A DNA stretch of 64,000 nucleotides from positions 18,814,570 through 18,878,569 of the forward strand of contig OY754981.1 in NCBI GenBank assembly GCA_963576475.1, read 5' to 3'. Below the pieces are notes generated by a model. It was given only the letters and a program-made list of their open reading frames with translations, had not been told where the DNA came from and searched no databases. The stretch's first letter is position 1. Every line of letters begins with the position of its first letter. The position numbers and the translations under genes were made by a program. Shown here piece after piece: positions 20,996 to 31,576 of this stretch. The DNA comes from Molanna angustata (lineage: Eukaryota; Arthropoda; Insecta; Trichoptera; Molannidae).

Positions 20996-21580
20996 TTTGA
21001 TGTGTTGAAATTGATCAAAACCAAATTACTTGAAATTCAAAGAACGTTATTTCTTTCAATAACAAATTAATGAATGTAAATTATTTATTCATCATCAGTA
21101 TATTGAAATATTCGAGAAAATTATAAAAAATAGCTCGTTAATCAAAGCAACAAAATAACGATGATTGAAAGTAATTCTAGAAGACGTGAGATGACAAAGG
21201 TCATCAGAAAAAATATGAAAGGTGATTCTCCTGTTACCTTAGACGACAAACGTTACCTATTATTTCAGGTTATGAACTCAAGACGTTGATGTTTTTTGGT
21301 CTATATTTTTCGTTTCATTATTATGTCTATGTTTTCGATCCTACTTGATGATTTATATCTAAAAGTTACGAGAACTTTTCTCTCGACATTATGTATAGCG
21401 ATTTTTTGGTGTACGAAATTGCAACTCTGTCACGCAAGTAAGAATAACATAAACAAAAAAAACTTATTGCTTAAGTTTTCGTTATGGGCATTTCAATTCA
21501 TCCAGAAAAAATAAAAATGAAATCCATTGTCTCAGAATGTCATTATTTTTTTATTCATACCATTTTTATTTATTTTACAT
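20996..21580. other. Intergenic sequence, no feature seen
   Basis: No recognisable gene, RNA or repeat. A 72-codon frame at 21296-21514 has no recognisable features. Confidence 0.35.
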
Positions 21581-21582
21581 CC

Positions 21583-21780
21583 TTCTCGGGCAACTAACAG
21601 TTATTATGTCAAATATTAGGTAATTTAAGACGCACCCAATAACAAGTCACATTATGGAGACTTACGATATTAATCGTCTCACAGATCGAAAGCACAATTA
21701 AAAACAGTGTCTACACCGGGAATCAAACCCGGGGCCTTTGGATCAGCAGTCAGATACCTATCCAACTTAGCCATCCTTAA
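21583..21780 (-). mobile_element. tRNA-derived SINE (family 3), copy 1
   Basis: The minus strand carries a tRNA-like head with box B (GGGTTTGATTCCCGGTG) and a body with GTGAGACGATTAATATCGTA. It matches 28263-28452 and 40563-40773. tRNA-derived promoter boxes and three copies in the window support a SINE rather than a tRNA gene; the head has no proper acceptor stem. Confidence 0.75.
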
Positions 21781-21855
21781 TAAGAATCTGAAATTTTATG
21801 ATGATATCTTGATTACTTTTAGAGATATGATTTTTCTAAATTTATTCATACGATA

Positions 21856-22030
21856 AATTGTCCACACGGTCAATTGTCCATACGGTCAATTGTCCCCACG
21901 GTCAATTGTCCGTGGGTTGAATTGTCCTCACGGTCAACTGTCCATACGGTAATTTGTCCCCGCGGTCAATTGTCCTCACGGTAAATTGTCCATTCGGTAA
22001 AAAGGGCGTACGGTCGATTGTCCGGACACG
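21856..22030. repeat. Minisatellite, about 15-16 bp unit
   Basis: About ten diverged tandem copies of a CACGGTCAATTGTCC-like unit: ACACGGTCAATTGTCC, ATACGGTCAATTGTCC, CCACGGTCAATTGTCC and so on. Unit length wobbles and some units are degenerate. Confidence 0.9.
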
Positions 22031-22043
22031 CGCCCATAGAGCC

Positions 22044-22143
22044 CTCCATTTGTCCATTTAAGGGTTTATAGTTTGGTACGTTTTCTTCAACTGTACATAC
22101 TATCACAATCGACAGTTGTATTTCGTGTGTTACATGCAACTAT
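22044..22143 (+). mobile_element. HINE-like element, 3' end fragment
   Basis: It holds GGGTTTATAGTTTGGTACG, TTCTTCAACTGTACATACTA, ATCGACAGTTG and GTGTTACATGCAACTA, which is the 3' terminal region of the HINE family. The rest of the element is missing; its left edge meets the minisatellite. Confidence 0.65.
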
Positions 22144-22195
22144 AGTTTATCCAATTTAAAGTGATCCAAGTTGAATAAACTATACTAGGTAGGTA

Positions 22196-22279
22196 AAAGC
22201 GGCAACACACAGTCGGAATTCCGTTTTGTATGGAAATCCGAAAATACGTTTCGATATTTTGACCGTGTAAAGCCGCTTT
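22196..22279. mobile_element. Very short TIR element (84 bp), TA-flanked
   Basis: The inverted ends AAAGCGGCAACACACAGTC and GACCGTGTAAAGCCGCTTT are flanked by TA on each side. This fits a mariner-type MITE. Small size and imperfect TIR limit certainty. Confidence 0.5.
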
Positions 22280-22281
22280 TA

Positions 22282-22643
22282 ATTTTTACTGATATTTTAA
22301 CTATCAACCTTCTCATTTCAAATTAACTTTTTCTCTAGTATTTTAAAACATAATGTTTACTTTGAATGAAATTTTACAAAATCAATTTGGTTTTGTATAT
22401 TGCGAAATCATAACACGGCAAATATAAATTTCCAATGTTTGGTAGATACAATATAATGTACAGTTCTCTGTTTACGGAGGTAAGAATATCAAATAGATTG
22501 TCAATTATTATGGCGTTTCGTGTCAGTAATCAATGCCTTCAAATAATTATTCAGTGATTTATTTTCTATCAATTCGAAATCGTGTGTATACTTCTATCTC
22601 GGCATACCTAAAGGTTAGTTTACACCGTCAGCGAGCAATATAA
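22282..22643. other. Intergenic sequence, no feature seen
   Basis: No gene, RNA or repeat recognised here. Confidence 0.35.
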
Positions 22644-22868
22644 TTAGTCATTCATAAAACATTGCAGGCGTTCCCGGCTGAGCCAATTATAGTTATTATC
22701 CTGAGCCCGACTATGGCCGGATCGTGAGTGTGCCATACATCTCTTTGAAATAAATAATAATAAAAAAATAACTATTACCACAATAATTCCGTAATAATTG
22801 ATTTCGAAGCTAAATACCCACACTGCTGGGTAAAATTGGCACCATATCTCCATCGTGACGTTAAACAT
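22644..22868 (-). CDS. Candidate small membrane-protein ORF (uncertain)
   Basis: This 74-codon frame has an N-terminal part rich in aromatic residues, a clear hydrophobic segment (YYGIIVVIVIFLLLFI, residues about 27-42), then a basic juxtamembrane K-R-C and a polar tail with several Arg, Ser and Asn. That is the layout of a single-pass membrane protein. A second Met at residue 6 has a better start context (ACGATGG). No homologue is recognised, no splice sites or promoter tie it to a transcript, and AT-rich DNA gives hydrophobic frames by chance. Treat as a hypothesis. Confidence 0.2.
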   Translation of the reverse strand: MFNVTMEIWCQFYPAVWVFSFEINYYGIIVVIVIFLLLFISKRCMAHSRSGHSRAQDNNYNWLSRERLQCFMND

Positions 22869-22964
22869 GCATCAGGACCGGATCTAGTTAATTCAAAAGG
22901 CGCCTCCCGCTTGTCGGTAATAAGGGAGCGGAGAGGCGACTTTTGATTAGGCTAGAACGCAAAC

Positions 22965-23385
22965 TGGAACTGCTCACGTACCTTTAGTTTGAAATTGTAA
23001 AAATTATTGTTTTTTTAGAAACTGTACACGATTATTATGCTCTTATCGCATATATTTTCTAATAACAAACGCTATCACTATCGCTGAAACTATAGTTACT
23101 ATAATAGTACCAAATTGGAACTGCTCACGTATAGTTTGAAATTATTGTAAAAATTATTGTATTTTTTTAGAAACTGTACATGATTATTATGCAAACACTA
23201 TCACTATCGCTGAAACTATAGTTACTATAATAGTACCAAATTGGAACTGCTCACGTATATTTTGAAATTGTAAAAATTATTGTTTTTTTTTTGGAAACTG
23301 TACATGATTATTATGTGCTTATCGCATATATTTTCCAATAACAAACGCTATCACTATCGCTGAACTATACTGTAATAGTAACAAG
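22965..23385. repeat. Three-unit tandem repeat (units about 151, 126 and 144 bp)
   Basis: The units start TGGAACTGCTCACGTA at 22965, 23116 and 23242. Each continues with TTTGAAATTGTAAAAATTAT and GAAACTGTACATGATTATTA, and ends CACTATCGCTGAAACTATAG. Unit 2 lacks the CTTATCGCATATATTTTC block present in units 1 and 3. Confidence 0.9.
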
Positions 23386-23939
23386 GGGATATAACCTAAC
23401 CTTCCCTATCCTTGTATGTTTTACAAATAGGTATTTATTACGAGTAACATAATCACATCTTAAATCTATAGGTACAGTGACAGTACAGTTGTTTTCACCT
23501 TATTATTGAGAACCTATGTGACTAATAAATTATTTCATCTAATACAGTGGCCAAGTTACGAGTAAACACATTATTTGTATGACGAAAAATGTCTTCAAAA
23601 ACAAGAAATTAATAAATTTATTTAAATGCATTATATAAATATGCATTATTTCTATGTTCACATTTACCTACATATTCTCCTCATTAGGCATAGCCCGTAC
23701 CGATGTGGAAATATTAAGGCATATAACACAGGTAGTGATTTAATTTATTATTAAATCCGCTCGATTCATTTTAGGGGCTATTTTTATATTACATATTATT
23801 TTTTTGTCGTTTTTTTCCAATTCTTTTTCATATATTTGGCGCCCCACACTGAAAAAATAGGATAACTAAACCTTGTACCACGAATTTTACCGAACTCTTG
23901 TTATCAGTTCCTAAATCAAGTTTAATTTATTATAATTGT

Positions 23940-24060
23940 AGTTAAGGCTAGACTGTGTGCACTAAACAATTCATTAGAGTAACCAAAGTATTTAGTCACT
24001 ATAATTTGATTACTTTTCACATGAAATTTTGTACTACTTATAAAAACGAGTGGGTTGTGG
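23940..24060. repeat. Dispersed repeat related to 30738-30850, copy 1
   Basis: The shared order is GTGTGCA, AAACA-TT, TTAGAxTxACCAAA, TTTAGTxAxTATAATTTG, TTACTTTT. Divergence is high. Class unknown. Confidence 0.4.
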
Positions 24061-24284
24061 CCAAAGCTATTCTCCTTTCTACCAAGTTAATCCACAAAGT
24101 TACCTATTCAAATCTCGTATGGAGAATTTTTAGAATTTTCATGAAATGAGTTAAATATTTTATTATGAAAACTTGATAAATCTTCAATGCCATCCTATGA
24201 AGATGGTGTGCCTTTTTAGCTATTTGAAGATGAAAATATCAAATTTAAAGTTTCCTGAGCTGGGGTCATATAAATAAATATTTG

Positions 24285-24540
24285 ACAGTTAAAAAAACGA
24301 GAAGCACTATAGACATCCTTCAAAATGTAATGGGATATAAGCGAGCATTAGATATAGAAATTTGCAAATAATCGAATGAGTACTTTAGTTTATAATCGAT
24401 ACAGTAGAATAAACACGTCTTTCATAGCACATAGTACACAGCACCCACACACACAGATACATTGTGATGAAACTTTCAGAATACAATCTTAGCATGATAC
24501 TATTTGATAATCTGCAATAAAAAAATAACTCCTCACTATA
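24285..24540. repeat. Dispersed repeat, copy 1 (paired with 62690-62940)
   Basis: The two copies share GAGAAGCACT, TTCAAAAT-TAATGGG, ATCGAATGAGTAC, TTTAGTTTATAATCGATA, AATAAACACGTC, ATTGTGATGA, and CTTTCAGA in order over about 245 bp. No coding potential or terminal repeats seen. Confidence 0.75.
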
Positions 24541-24544
24541 TCTT

Positions 24545-25339
24545 ATTTATTTATTTATTTAAACACTTTATTGTACATTACTTAATAGCTAGTACAAATG
24601 GCGGACTTATTGCCTAATGGCAATTTCTTCCAGACAACCATCTGTGACAGTTATGAGACAAAATGGTACATGTACTAAAAAGAAAATATATATAATACCA
24701 TAAACATATTACATTTAAACACAATAAAGTAAGAAGAATATAAATATGTACATCAATGAAAATTAAACAAATCATAGATAAAACCTGTTACAACACTATG
24801 GGAGGGAAGGGAAAAAAAAGGAGAGGAGATATGACTAACTACAAGAATAGGGAAATAAATGGGAAGTATGTAGGTTAAGAAATGGAAAGTATGAGCGCGC
24901 GTTTTAATCTAGTTTTGAAGGTACCTAACGTTGGTGCAGTTCTAATGTCAAGGGCCAAGTTGTTCCATAACCGGGCAGCATGGACAGTAAATGATGATGA
25001 ATAGAAAGCCGTGGCATGTGATGGGATGGCGAGGGTTCTCTCTTCTCTAGATCGAAGCGGGAGTCCATGAGAGGCCAGAGGTTGAAATCTTTCGGTAAGA
25101 TATGATGGAGCATTAGGGTTGTTCAAAATGTTAAACAGAAGACAAAGAGTGTGTTGATCTCGGCGCAGACGGATAGGAAGCCATTTGAGTTCCTTGCGAA
25201 AAAATGATATGTGATCGTATTTGCGAAGATTATATATGAAACGTATGCAACGTATCTTCTTGGGGTAGTAAGGAGGGCATGCATATTTATTTGCGACTGC
25301 ACCATTTGAATTTATGATAGACGCGGCCCTGACCTGCAC
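24545..25339 (-). mobile_element. CR1/Jockey-like LINE, 3' part with 3' UTR
   Basis: The minus strand carries the C-terminal end of a reverse transcriptase ORF, a 3' UTR of about 330 bp containing GGAAGAAATTGCCATTAGGC, and a tail of repeated AATAAAT. The 5' end is lost. Fragments of the same 3' UTR lie at 9425-9546 and 47130-47200. The 3' tail resembles that of SINE family 1. Confidence 0.8.
24875..25339 (-). pseudogene. C-terminal fragment of a non-LTR retrotransposon ORF
   Basis: The 154-residue frame contains KYDHISFFRKELKWLPIRLR, RRDQHTLCLLFNILNNPNAP, SYLTERFQPL, SSSFTVHAARLWNNLALDIR and TLGTFKTRLKRAL. These are the typical C-terminal motifs (LPxRxRRDxHTLCLLFxIL, ARLWNNLPxxIR, FKxxLK) of CR1/Jockey-type LINE proteins downstream of the reverse transcriptase domain. 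The RT catalytic core is absent, so it cannot be functional. Confidence 0.85.
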
Positions 25340-25860
25340 GGTCTATAAATCTAATACCGATGCGGGGTTCGATCGGAATTAATGTGTGTAAACCGGGTTT
25401 AAGAAGTTCAAAGTTGAATAATGTTGATTTGATGATAGAGGAACGCGTGTAAAATTTTATTGATAGATATTAATATAGTGGTTTCTTCAAAGTGTTGAAT
25501 TTCGTTTCATACATAATACTTTCTAAATAATATTCATGTTTTTTGATTAAAACGTGATGAATTATTTAAATCGTCTAAAATTTGCAGTAAAAAAACAACT
25601 TGATCAAACCAAATATTATTCGTTGCATAAGTTACATTTTTTAAATACAAGAATGGAGAAAATAATAATGTCTTGAAGAAGTGCCTTTTTTATGGCTGCC
25701 GAGAGAAGGGGAAGATCCTAAACCACCTGGTTGTTGAATGTTCAGAGAACTTGAAGACGCTTTGCTTTATATACATGCTCGTCGAAGTCGTCGATTGTTC
25801 AAGCTTCTTATGTTTCCTTCTTTTAAAATATCATTTTACATTGTCATGCCATCCATCTCT
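25340..25860. other. Sequence between LINE fragments, no gene seen
   Basis: Upstream of the LINE fragment on the minus strand a short open stretch reads NFELLKPGLHTLIPIEPRIG, which is not recognised. The rest is AT-rich. Confidence 0.3.
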
Positions 25861-26075
25861 TACATCATCATCATTGGCTCTTCAGCCCTATGTGGGCCCT
25901 CGCCTCCTCCAGAATCCTCCAACCGTCCCTGTCCTTCGCTGCTCTCCTTCAGTTTGTTATTCCGATCACCCTTTTGTCTTCTTCTGTGTCATCATTTTTT
26001 TTTGGGATACTATCATCATTCATCCGGCTGACATGTCCCAATCTCTGCATTGTACTTTTATAACTTGTAAAATTT
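25861..26075 (-). mobile_element. LINE 3' fragment with ATG-repeat tail
   Basis: On the minus strand: RLGHVSRMND-like coding, then GITN, RDGWRRILEEARAHIGL and a stop, then a short TGATGATGATG tail. The same signature occurs at 43703-43971 and 56440-56595. Frameshifts are present. Confidence 0.75.
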
Positions 26076-26239
26076 GTACTTCTTGATTATCTCGTATCCT
26101 CCAAAGTCCATTATCATTAATTTACTGGGCCAAAAATGGCAAAAATCTTTATCTCTGTAGTTGGTGCAATCCATAGCATCTCCTTATGCAAAGAATCTCC
26201 ATCTCTTACACCTATAGTCTATATACTTTCAGTGTTTTC

Positions 26240-26857
26240 GAATATCATTGTTAATATTTACCTCGGACATAAGGTAAAGCTAGGTGGAGACAATCAGGAA
26301 GCAGAGATCGAACGCAGGCGGGGCCTTGCATGGGCTGCATTCGGTAAGCTATCATATGTATATGCTCAGATCCAAACGATTTGCAAACCACTTGAAGAAA
26401 AAAATGATTTGATATGTGCATCCTCCCAGTACTGACATACGGTTTTGAAACTATTATTTTTACAAAACGTACAGTACAGAAACTCCGAGTAACGCAACGA
26501 GCAATGGAGAGGAGGATGCTAAACATTAGTCTTCGTGATCGAAAACGCAACGAATGGATCAGAGAAAGGACAAAAGTTACCGATGTTGCATACAAGATAG
26601 CTTCCTTAAAATGGAATTGGGCTGGCCATGTAGTAAGGACAGCAGATGATCAATGGACCAAACGCACCCTGGAGTGGCGACCGAGAACTGGACGCAGAAA
26701 CCCGGGCAGACCGCAAACAAGATGATCTGACGACATCAAACGAGTGGCAGGAGGTCAATGGCACAAGGTGGCGAGGGATAGGGAAGCATGGAGGTTGAAA
26801 GGGGAGGCCTATGTCCAACAATGGACGAATAATGGCTGCTGCTGATGATGATGATTG
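26240..26857 (+). mobile_element. RTE-like LINE 3' fragment, second family, degenerate
   Basis: Frames read KLGGDNQEAEIERRRGLAWA, then (after a frameshift) LPVLTYGFETIIFTKRTVQK, LRVTQRAMERRMLNISLRDR, KWNWAGHVVRTADDQWTKRT, GRRNPGRPQTR, a stop where Trp is usual (TGA at 26723-26725), then DDIKRVAGGQWHKVARDREA and YVQQWTNNG. It ends in a GATGATGATGATT tail. These motifs are the standard C-terminal part of one group of RTE-type ORFs. Confidence 0.85.
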
Positions 26858-28262
26858 TTAATATACCTTTCCATAAATTAATGTTTTCCATGTTCAGTAT
26901 AATACCGACAGCGTCAATCTTTTCTTCATACATACCTATATCTTGAAAAATAATTATTATTTCTTGCCTTCAAAATAACTTAAATTATCAATTTTTCTTG
27001 AACAATATTTAAACGATAGATACATTTAACGTTTTCTCTTAGTATTTTAAATTAACTACATAGTTATTGTACTTACTAGGATACTTTCCAATAGATGTGA
27101 GATTAAATTTTATTACTATATTATTAAGTTCAGTGCCTTTATTTGATTCGGTAGGTATTAAATTCTATATTCATTCTAAATAATCTACCTATAATAGAAA
27201 CTTGGAGGTAAGTCGTTTCTAACACCTGTTACAACTAAAACTATAAATCACTGGAATTAAATGTGGAGGACAGGTAAAACTAAATTAATAATAATTGATC
27301 TAGTTATTTATTATTAGATATCTAAATGCTCATTTCATGTGTTATAAGTTTTTTTCTTTATTGGTGGAATGAAAAATCACCTCTCTTGTCTTTTACCTAC
27401 TAGTTTTAATATCTTTTCGTCATTATCATCATCCTTTATCAATTCTAGATCATTTAAGATGCAAAATCATCTGATATTTTCTACGGGATGTTTAAACTTC
27501 ATGCAACTTCTTGGAATGCACCTTGAACTTATTTCGTCATAATGTTGATTACCATAATAAAACATTTCAATTGTCAACTATTGTGTTTCATCAATATGTT
27601 TAGAGTTTTCTAGTAAAGTTTTCTTTTAAACTAATTAAAAAATAACGTAGGTACGCTTTAAAAGCGTACTTTTAGTGCAATAAAATATTGATGAATGGAA
27701 AAATATACTTTAGTAGGAACCTACTAAATAATTCGTATAATTTTTTAACAATTATTTTGATTAATTTGAAATTCTCATTTTCAGTGTTTTTTTTATAACG
27801 AGTACCTACCTATTCTTTACTTGATCATGACATTTAAATGTAAGTAGTATATAAATTATCGGACTTCTTCGGAAGCAGACATTTTCAGAATTGCCAATGA
27901 AATATGTATGTATAAATATTGATAACCCTATAGTTTTCTGCTGCCAAATTGCAGGATTCCATTCAATATTTTTATAAGTTATTAAGTAATAGAATTAACT
28001 ATATACATATTAAAGATTCTTAAATATTATTTGAAGTAATAATTGATTTGTAGGTATGTGATAAATGTACCTACCTACTGTTTGGATGAACCAGACCACA
28101 CTTGGTCAATAGATTAAGACAAAATTTCTTTAGGTAAGATCTACAAAATCGATGCTAAGACTGAGTTAAAACCACACAAAATACTTTGGTATCATGGAAA
28201 ATTGAGTGCAATACAGTATTTGTACCTATATTTTTTTGAAAACGTATATTTATAATTTATAT
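26858..28262. other. Intergenic AT-rich sequence, no feature seen
   Basis: No gene, RNA or repeat with a partner in the window was found. The first 100 bp adjoin the LINE tail. Confidence 0.35.
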
Positions 28263-28452
28263 ATTGCTTCTCGGACAACTAACACGTACTCTGTCAAAGC
28301 ACCCAATAATAAGTTGCCACATTCTGGAGACCTACGATATTAATCGTCTCACAGATCCAGACTGAAAACAATTAAACTGTGTCTCCACCGGGAATCGTAC
28401 CCGGGACCTTTGGATCAGCAGTCAGATACCAACTGAGCCACGAAGGCCGACA
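28263..28452 (-). mobile_element. tRNA-derived SINE (family 3), copy 2, best preserved
   Basis: On the minus strand the head reads CTTCGTGGCTCAGTTGGTAT (box A), then GACTGCTGATCC and box B GGGTACGATTCCCGGTGGAG. The body contains GTGAGACGATTAATATCGTA and a CCAGAATGTGGCAACTTATT block. It gives the clearest view of the tRNA-like head of this family. Confidence 0.8.
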
Positions 28453-28604
28453 AGGTTTGTTTATTAATTGAATAGGTACTTTTTTGTAGGAATTAGTACA
28501 AATTTAAAAAAGGCATGACTTTTTACAGCCTCCTGGTACCTATTGATATTGATCAATACCATTATTTAACTTTTATCCATCACATCTTTGCGTTGGTTCA
28601 ATTA

Positions 28605-29635
28605 CAATTGCAATTGCTGGATTCCTAATACAGCACAATATTTATCGACCTGCTGGATCCAGCGCTGTTGATCCGAAATTCATTTTTGAAATAATGGCGC
28701 AGTCTACGTTTCCTAGGTTTTGTTGTTTTACATCACTTGGTGGGGAGGGAGTGGGGAGTGCGAAGCGGACGGACGTTGCGGCGCGGCGTGGTGCTATAAG
28801 CTCTCTACACAGTTTGTTTACAAAAAGTGGATTATCAAAAAAAAGTGAATATTTTAAAGTCTGACGAAACGAAAATAGTTACTATAAAAAATACTCTTAA
28901 ACATCTGTATCTGAATTCAAGCGTTCGTTAGACTTTGAATTATTATTGTTGATTAATTATAGGTATATCTAATGTATATTATGTGTAAGGTTTATTTAAA
29001 TTTTTTTTTCTTTCGAATTTTCAAGTTTTTTTTCTTTCAGATTTTTCTTTGGTCTCTGTATCTTTTATATTTGAGATTAGTTTATTGAAATAATTATATG
29101 TGAAATTTATAATATTATGTGAAAGAGAGAATCTGCTCTGCCAAAAAACTGCTTTGCAGTTTGGCGGGAAAATAAGAATGTATTACTTTTTATTAAAAAA
29201 TAAATATCTTAAAAAAAAAAATCTCAATAAAGTACCGACTTCTCCTAATTAACACAATTAGGTCGATGATTACCAATTAAGGGAAAAATATAGAAAAGTA
29301 TTTCATAAATTAATTCGCAAATAATATTAAAGAAAAGGGACAAAGATTTTCCTTGATCTTTGGTGGTTGGAAATTGGACTTCTTGGCAGAATTCACGGAT
29401 CCTGCACTACCGAACATTGTATTTAAATATTATAAGTGGCAGATCTATTGTTACTTCCTAAATATATGTAAAAAGTTTTATTGAGTTTTAAATACCAGTC
29501 AAAATAATTAAGGTATTATTATAAAAACATATTTAACTTCTTTGAAAATTTAAAAATACAGCTGGATCCAGCGCGGATGATGTTAATCCAGCAGAAATCT
29601 TGCTGGATTGAAAAGGCTGCTGGATTGCAATCCCT
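28605..29635. mobile_element. Putative DNA transposon derivative with clustered CTGGAT motifs at both ends
   Basis: The left end carries TTGCTGGATTCC and CTGCTGGATCCAGCGC. The right end carries GCTGGATCCAGCGCGG, AATCCAGCAG, TTGCTGGATTG and GCTGCTGGATTGCAATCC. The motif recurs at least three times per end in both orientations, like clustered transposase-binding sites. The interior has a GC-rich block (28740-28800) followed by TATAAG and AT-rich sequence. Exact ends and a TSD are not established. Confidence 0.5.
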
Positions 29636-30214
29636 TGTTCAGTATGTCTTGTACATAGGTTAACCAATAAATAAACGATATAAATGGTTATGGGTTGTTT
29701 ATCGGACGATATTATGAAACGATAAATCTTAAATTGTAATTGGTCAGTATTTACTGAGAAAATATCTACCTACTACCTACAACCTCCACATTACCATTGA
29801 TTTTAACACACTACTGTCATTTATATCAATTATGAAGATGATTGGTGGTTTCTATAGGGTTTTACTTCAGATGGTAAATAGCCATTACTCAGGAAGTCAG
29901 AGAAGTGTGAAATTGGAGTCTTAAAAATACATACTTACGATTTTTTACATCAAAATGTTGGATGGTGTATGATGTAGGTATCAAGTATACCTACTTACAT
30001 TTATTCATCATATGGAATTAATTTATGAAGGTAATAACAAGCATTTTATATTATTATTTTTTTCAAGGATAACGCTGTGGATCATTTAACGCTGTGTTCT
30101 TAATCTATTCAGTGAATTACAGATTCGCCAATTCACGAGGCATGAGACAATAAGAAAAAGATCGATAAAATATAATATACGTAAATATGTATCCAATATA
30201 CCTATCTACCATAT
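29636..30214. other. Intergenic sequence, no feature seen
   Basis: AT-rich with several TACCTAC strings. Nothing recognised. Confidence 0.35.
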
Positions 30215-30397
30215 AATAAACACTCCCTTGCACTCTGGGCAATGGAAATTTCTTCCAATTAACCAGTGGTTCCAGCTCAGAGAAGCAAGAATTACATGAA
30301 AAATGTATTTAAATAAATTTCTCCTTTGCTGGGGATCGAATCCAGGACGCCCGCACAGAAGCCAAACAGCTTACCAACTGAGCCATGGCGGCCACTT
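30215..30397 (-). mobile_element. tRNA-derived SINE (family 1), near full length
   Basis: The minus strand reads GCCATGGCTCAGTTGGTAAG (box A), GCGGGCGTCC, box B GGATTCGATCCCCAGCAAAG, AGAAATTTATTT, TTGCTTCTCTGAGCTGG, then tail TTGGAAGAAATTTCCATTGC. It is the reference copy for this family. The tail resembles the LINE 3' UTR at 24600-24650. Confidence 0.82.
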
Positions 30398-31479
30398 CTA
30401 ATGCGTAAGGTTATTATAAACTTGGAATGACAATCCAGACATCAAGATTTAATAGCATTATTCTGGTTTGTTTAGGAATTATAGGTAGGTACGTTTAACT
30501 TATTTTAATACTTATCTAGACATAGGTACTTATTTGTACTTAACATTACTTTGTCGTGATATGGAAACATGATTTTCAATAGGTCGTTTAAATACTTAGG
30601 TACTTTCATATTATTGTTATATGACAACATTATAAGAAATAAAATATTATGCCCCCTCTTTTTTATTAAAATAATCTAAAACAACTGTTTAACTGTTTAA
30701 TATTTCAACCAAATTTATGTTATCAGTAACTAGCTATTGAGTGTACGGTTTGGTTGTGTGCATAAAACATTTGGTTAGATTGACCAAATTTTTAGTAATC
30801 ATTATAATTTGGTTACTTTTAAAATGTAATATTTTGTTTTCTACTATCAAAAAAATTCATTGTGATCTATTTTTAACCGAATTCCAAAAACAAAGTATAT
30901 TCAGCGATATATTTTTACTACGTTGATCGATTTAGATGATTATTTTTTCATTAGAAAGGAAGTTTAAGTTTTATTTTTTTAATAATGATTATAAAAATGT
31001 GCATCAGTATACAAAAATATACAAAGGTAACTTCCGATTGATCCTATTTCAATTCGGTCAAGATATGTTCATGGGATCCATGAGAAATTTATCAAACTCT
31101 TCAATTTGCATTTCAGCGATAACAACATTGTCCAATTTTAATAATTTCTTTTTTAATAGAAAGGGGGTGCTTCAGTGATAATCACACATATAATTTTCAT
31201 CGATTTCTGATGATGGAACTCACGACAAAAAAATATCAAGCTTTTCTATTATTGCAAAGTCGTCTGCAATTAATAATTATTTACCACGTCGTCAGAATTT
31301 GATGATGCCTTGTTTATTAGAAAGGGAGTGTGGTTGATTGTTTACTTCTGGGGTGGTTCCATCTGAACTAAGCCAAGAAGTTTGATGATGGGAATCACGA
31401 GAAATTCATCGATTTGCGTATTATTGTATATACGATTTGTATGAAAGATAGGTAATATTACTTAATACATATCATAAAT
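30398..31479. other. Intergenic sequence with one diverged dispersed repeat
   Basis: 30738-30850 resembles 23940-24060. The frames at 30741-30926 and 30936-31178 are short and unconvincing. Nothing else recognised. Confidence 0.35.
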
Positions 31480-31576
31480 ACAGTGTGTAATAGAAGTGCA
31501 CACTGTAAGGGAGTAGATGTAGAATTAAATGAAACCATGAGAACCATAACAGGAACTGTGAAATCCACTCCAACAC
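31480..31576 (+). mobile_element. LINE remnant, left part, split by a hAT-like element
   Basis: It reads GVDVELNETMRTITGTVKST ending at PTP. This joins the right part (32424 onward), which begins WLPVLSNIAPPDLRRMH-like sequence, as in Jockey/RTE-type ORFs where PTPWLPVLS is a common string. The 8 bp TCCAACAC at 31569-31576 are repeated at 32416-32423. Confidence 0.75.

Noticed and set aside
21296..21514. 72-codon ORF with hydrophobic N-terminus
   Set aside because: AT-rich DNA gives Phe/Ile/Leu-rich frames by chance; no supporting signal.
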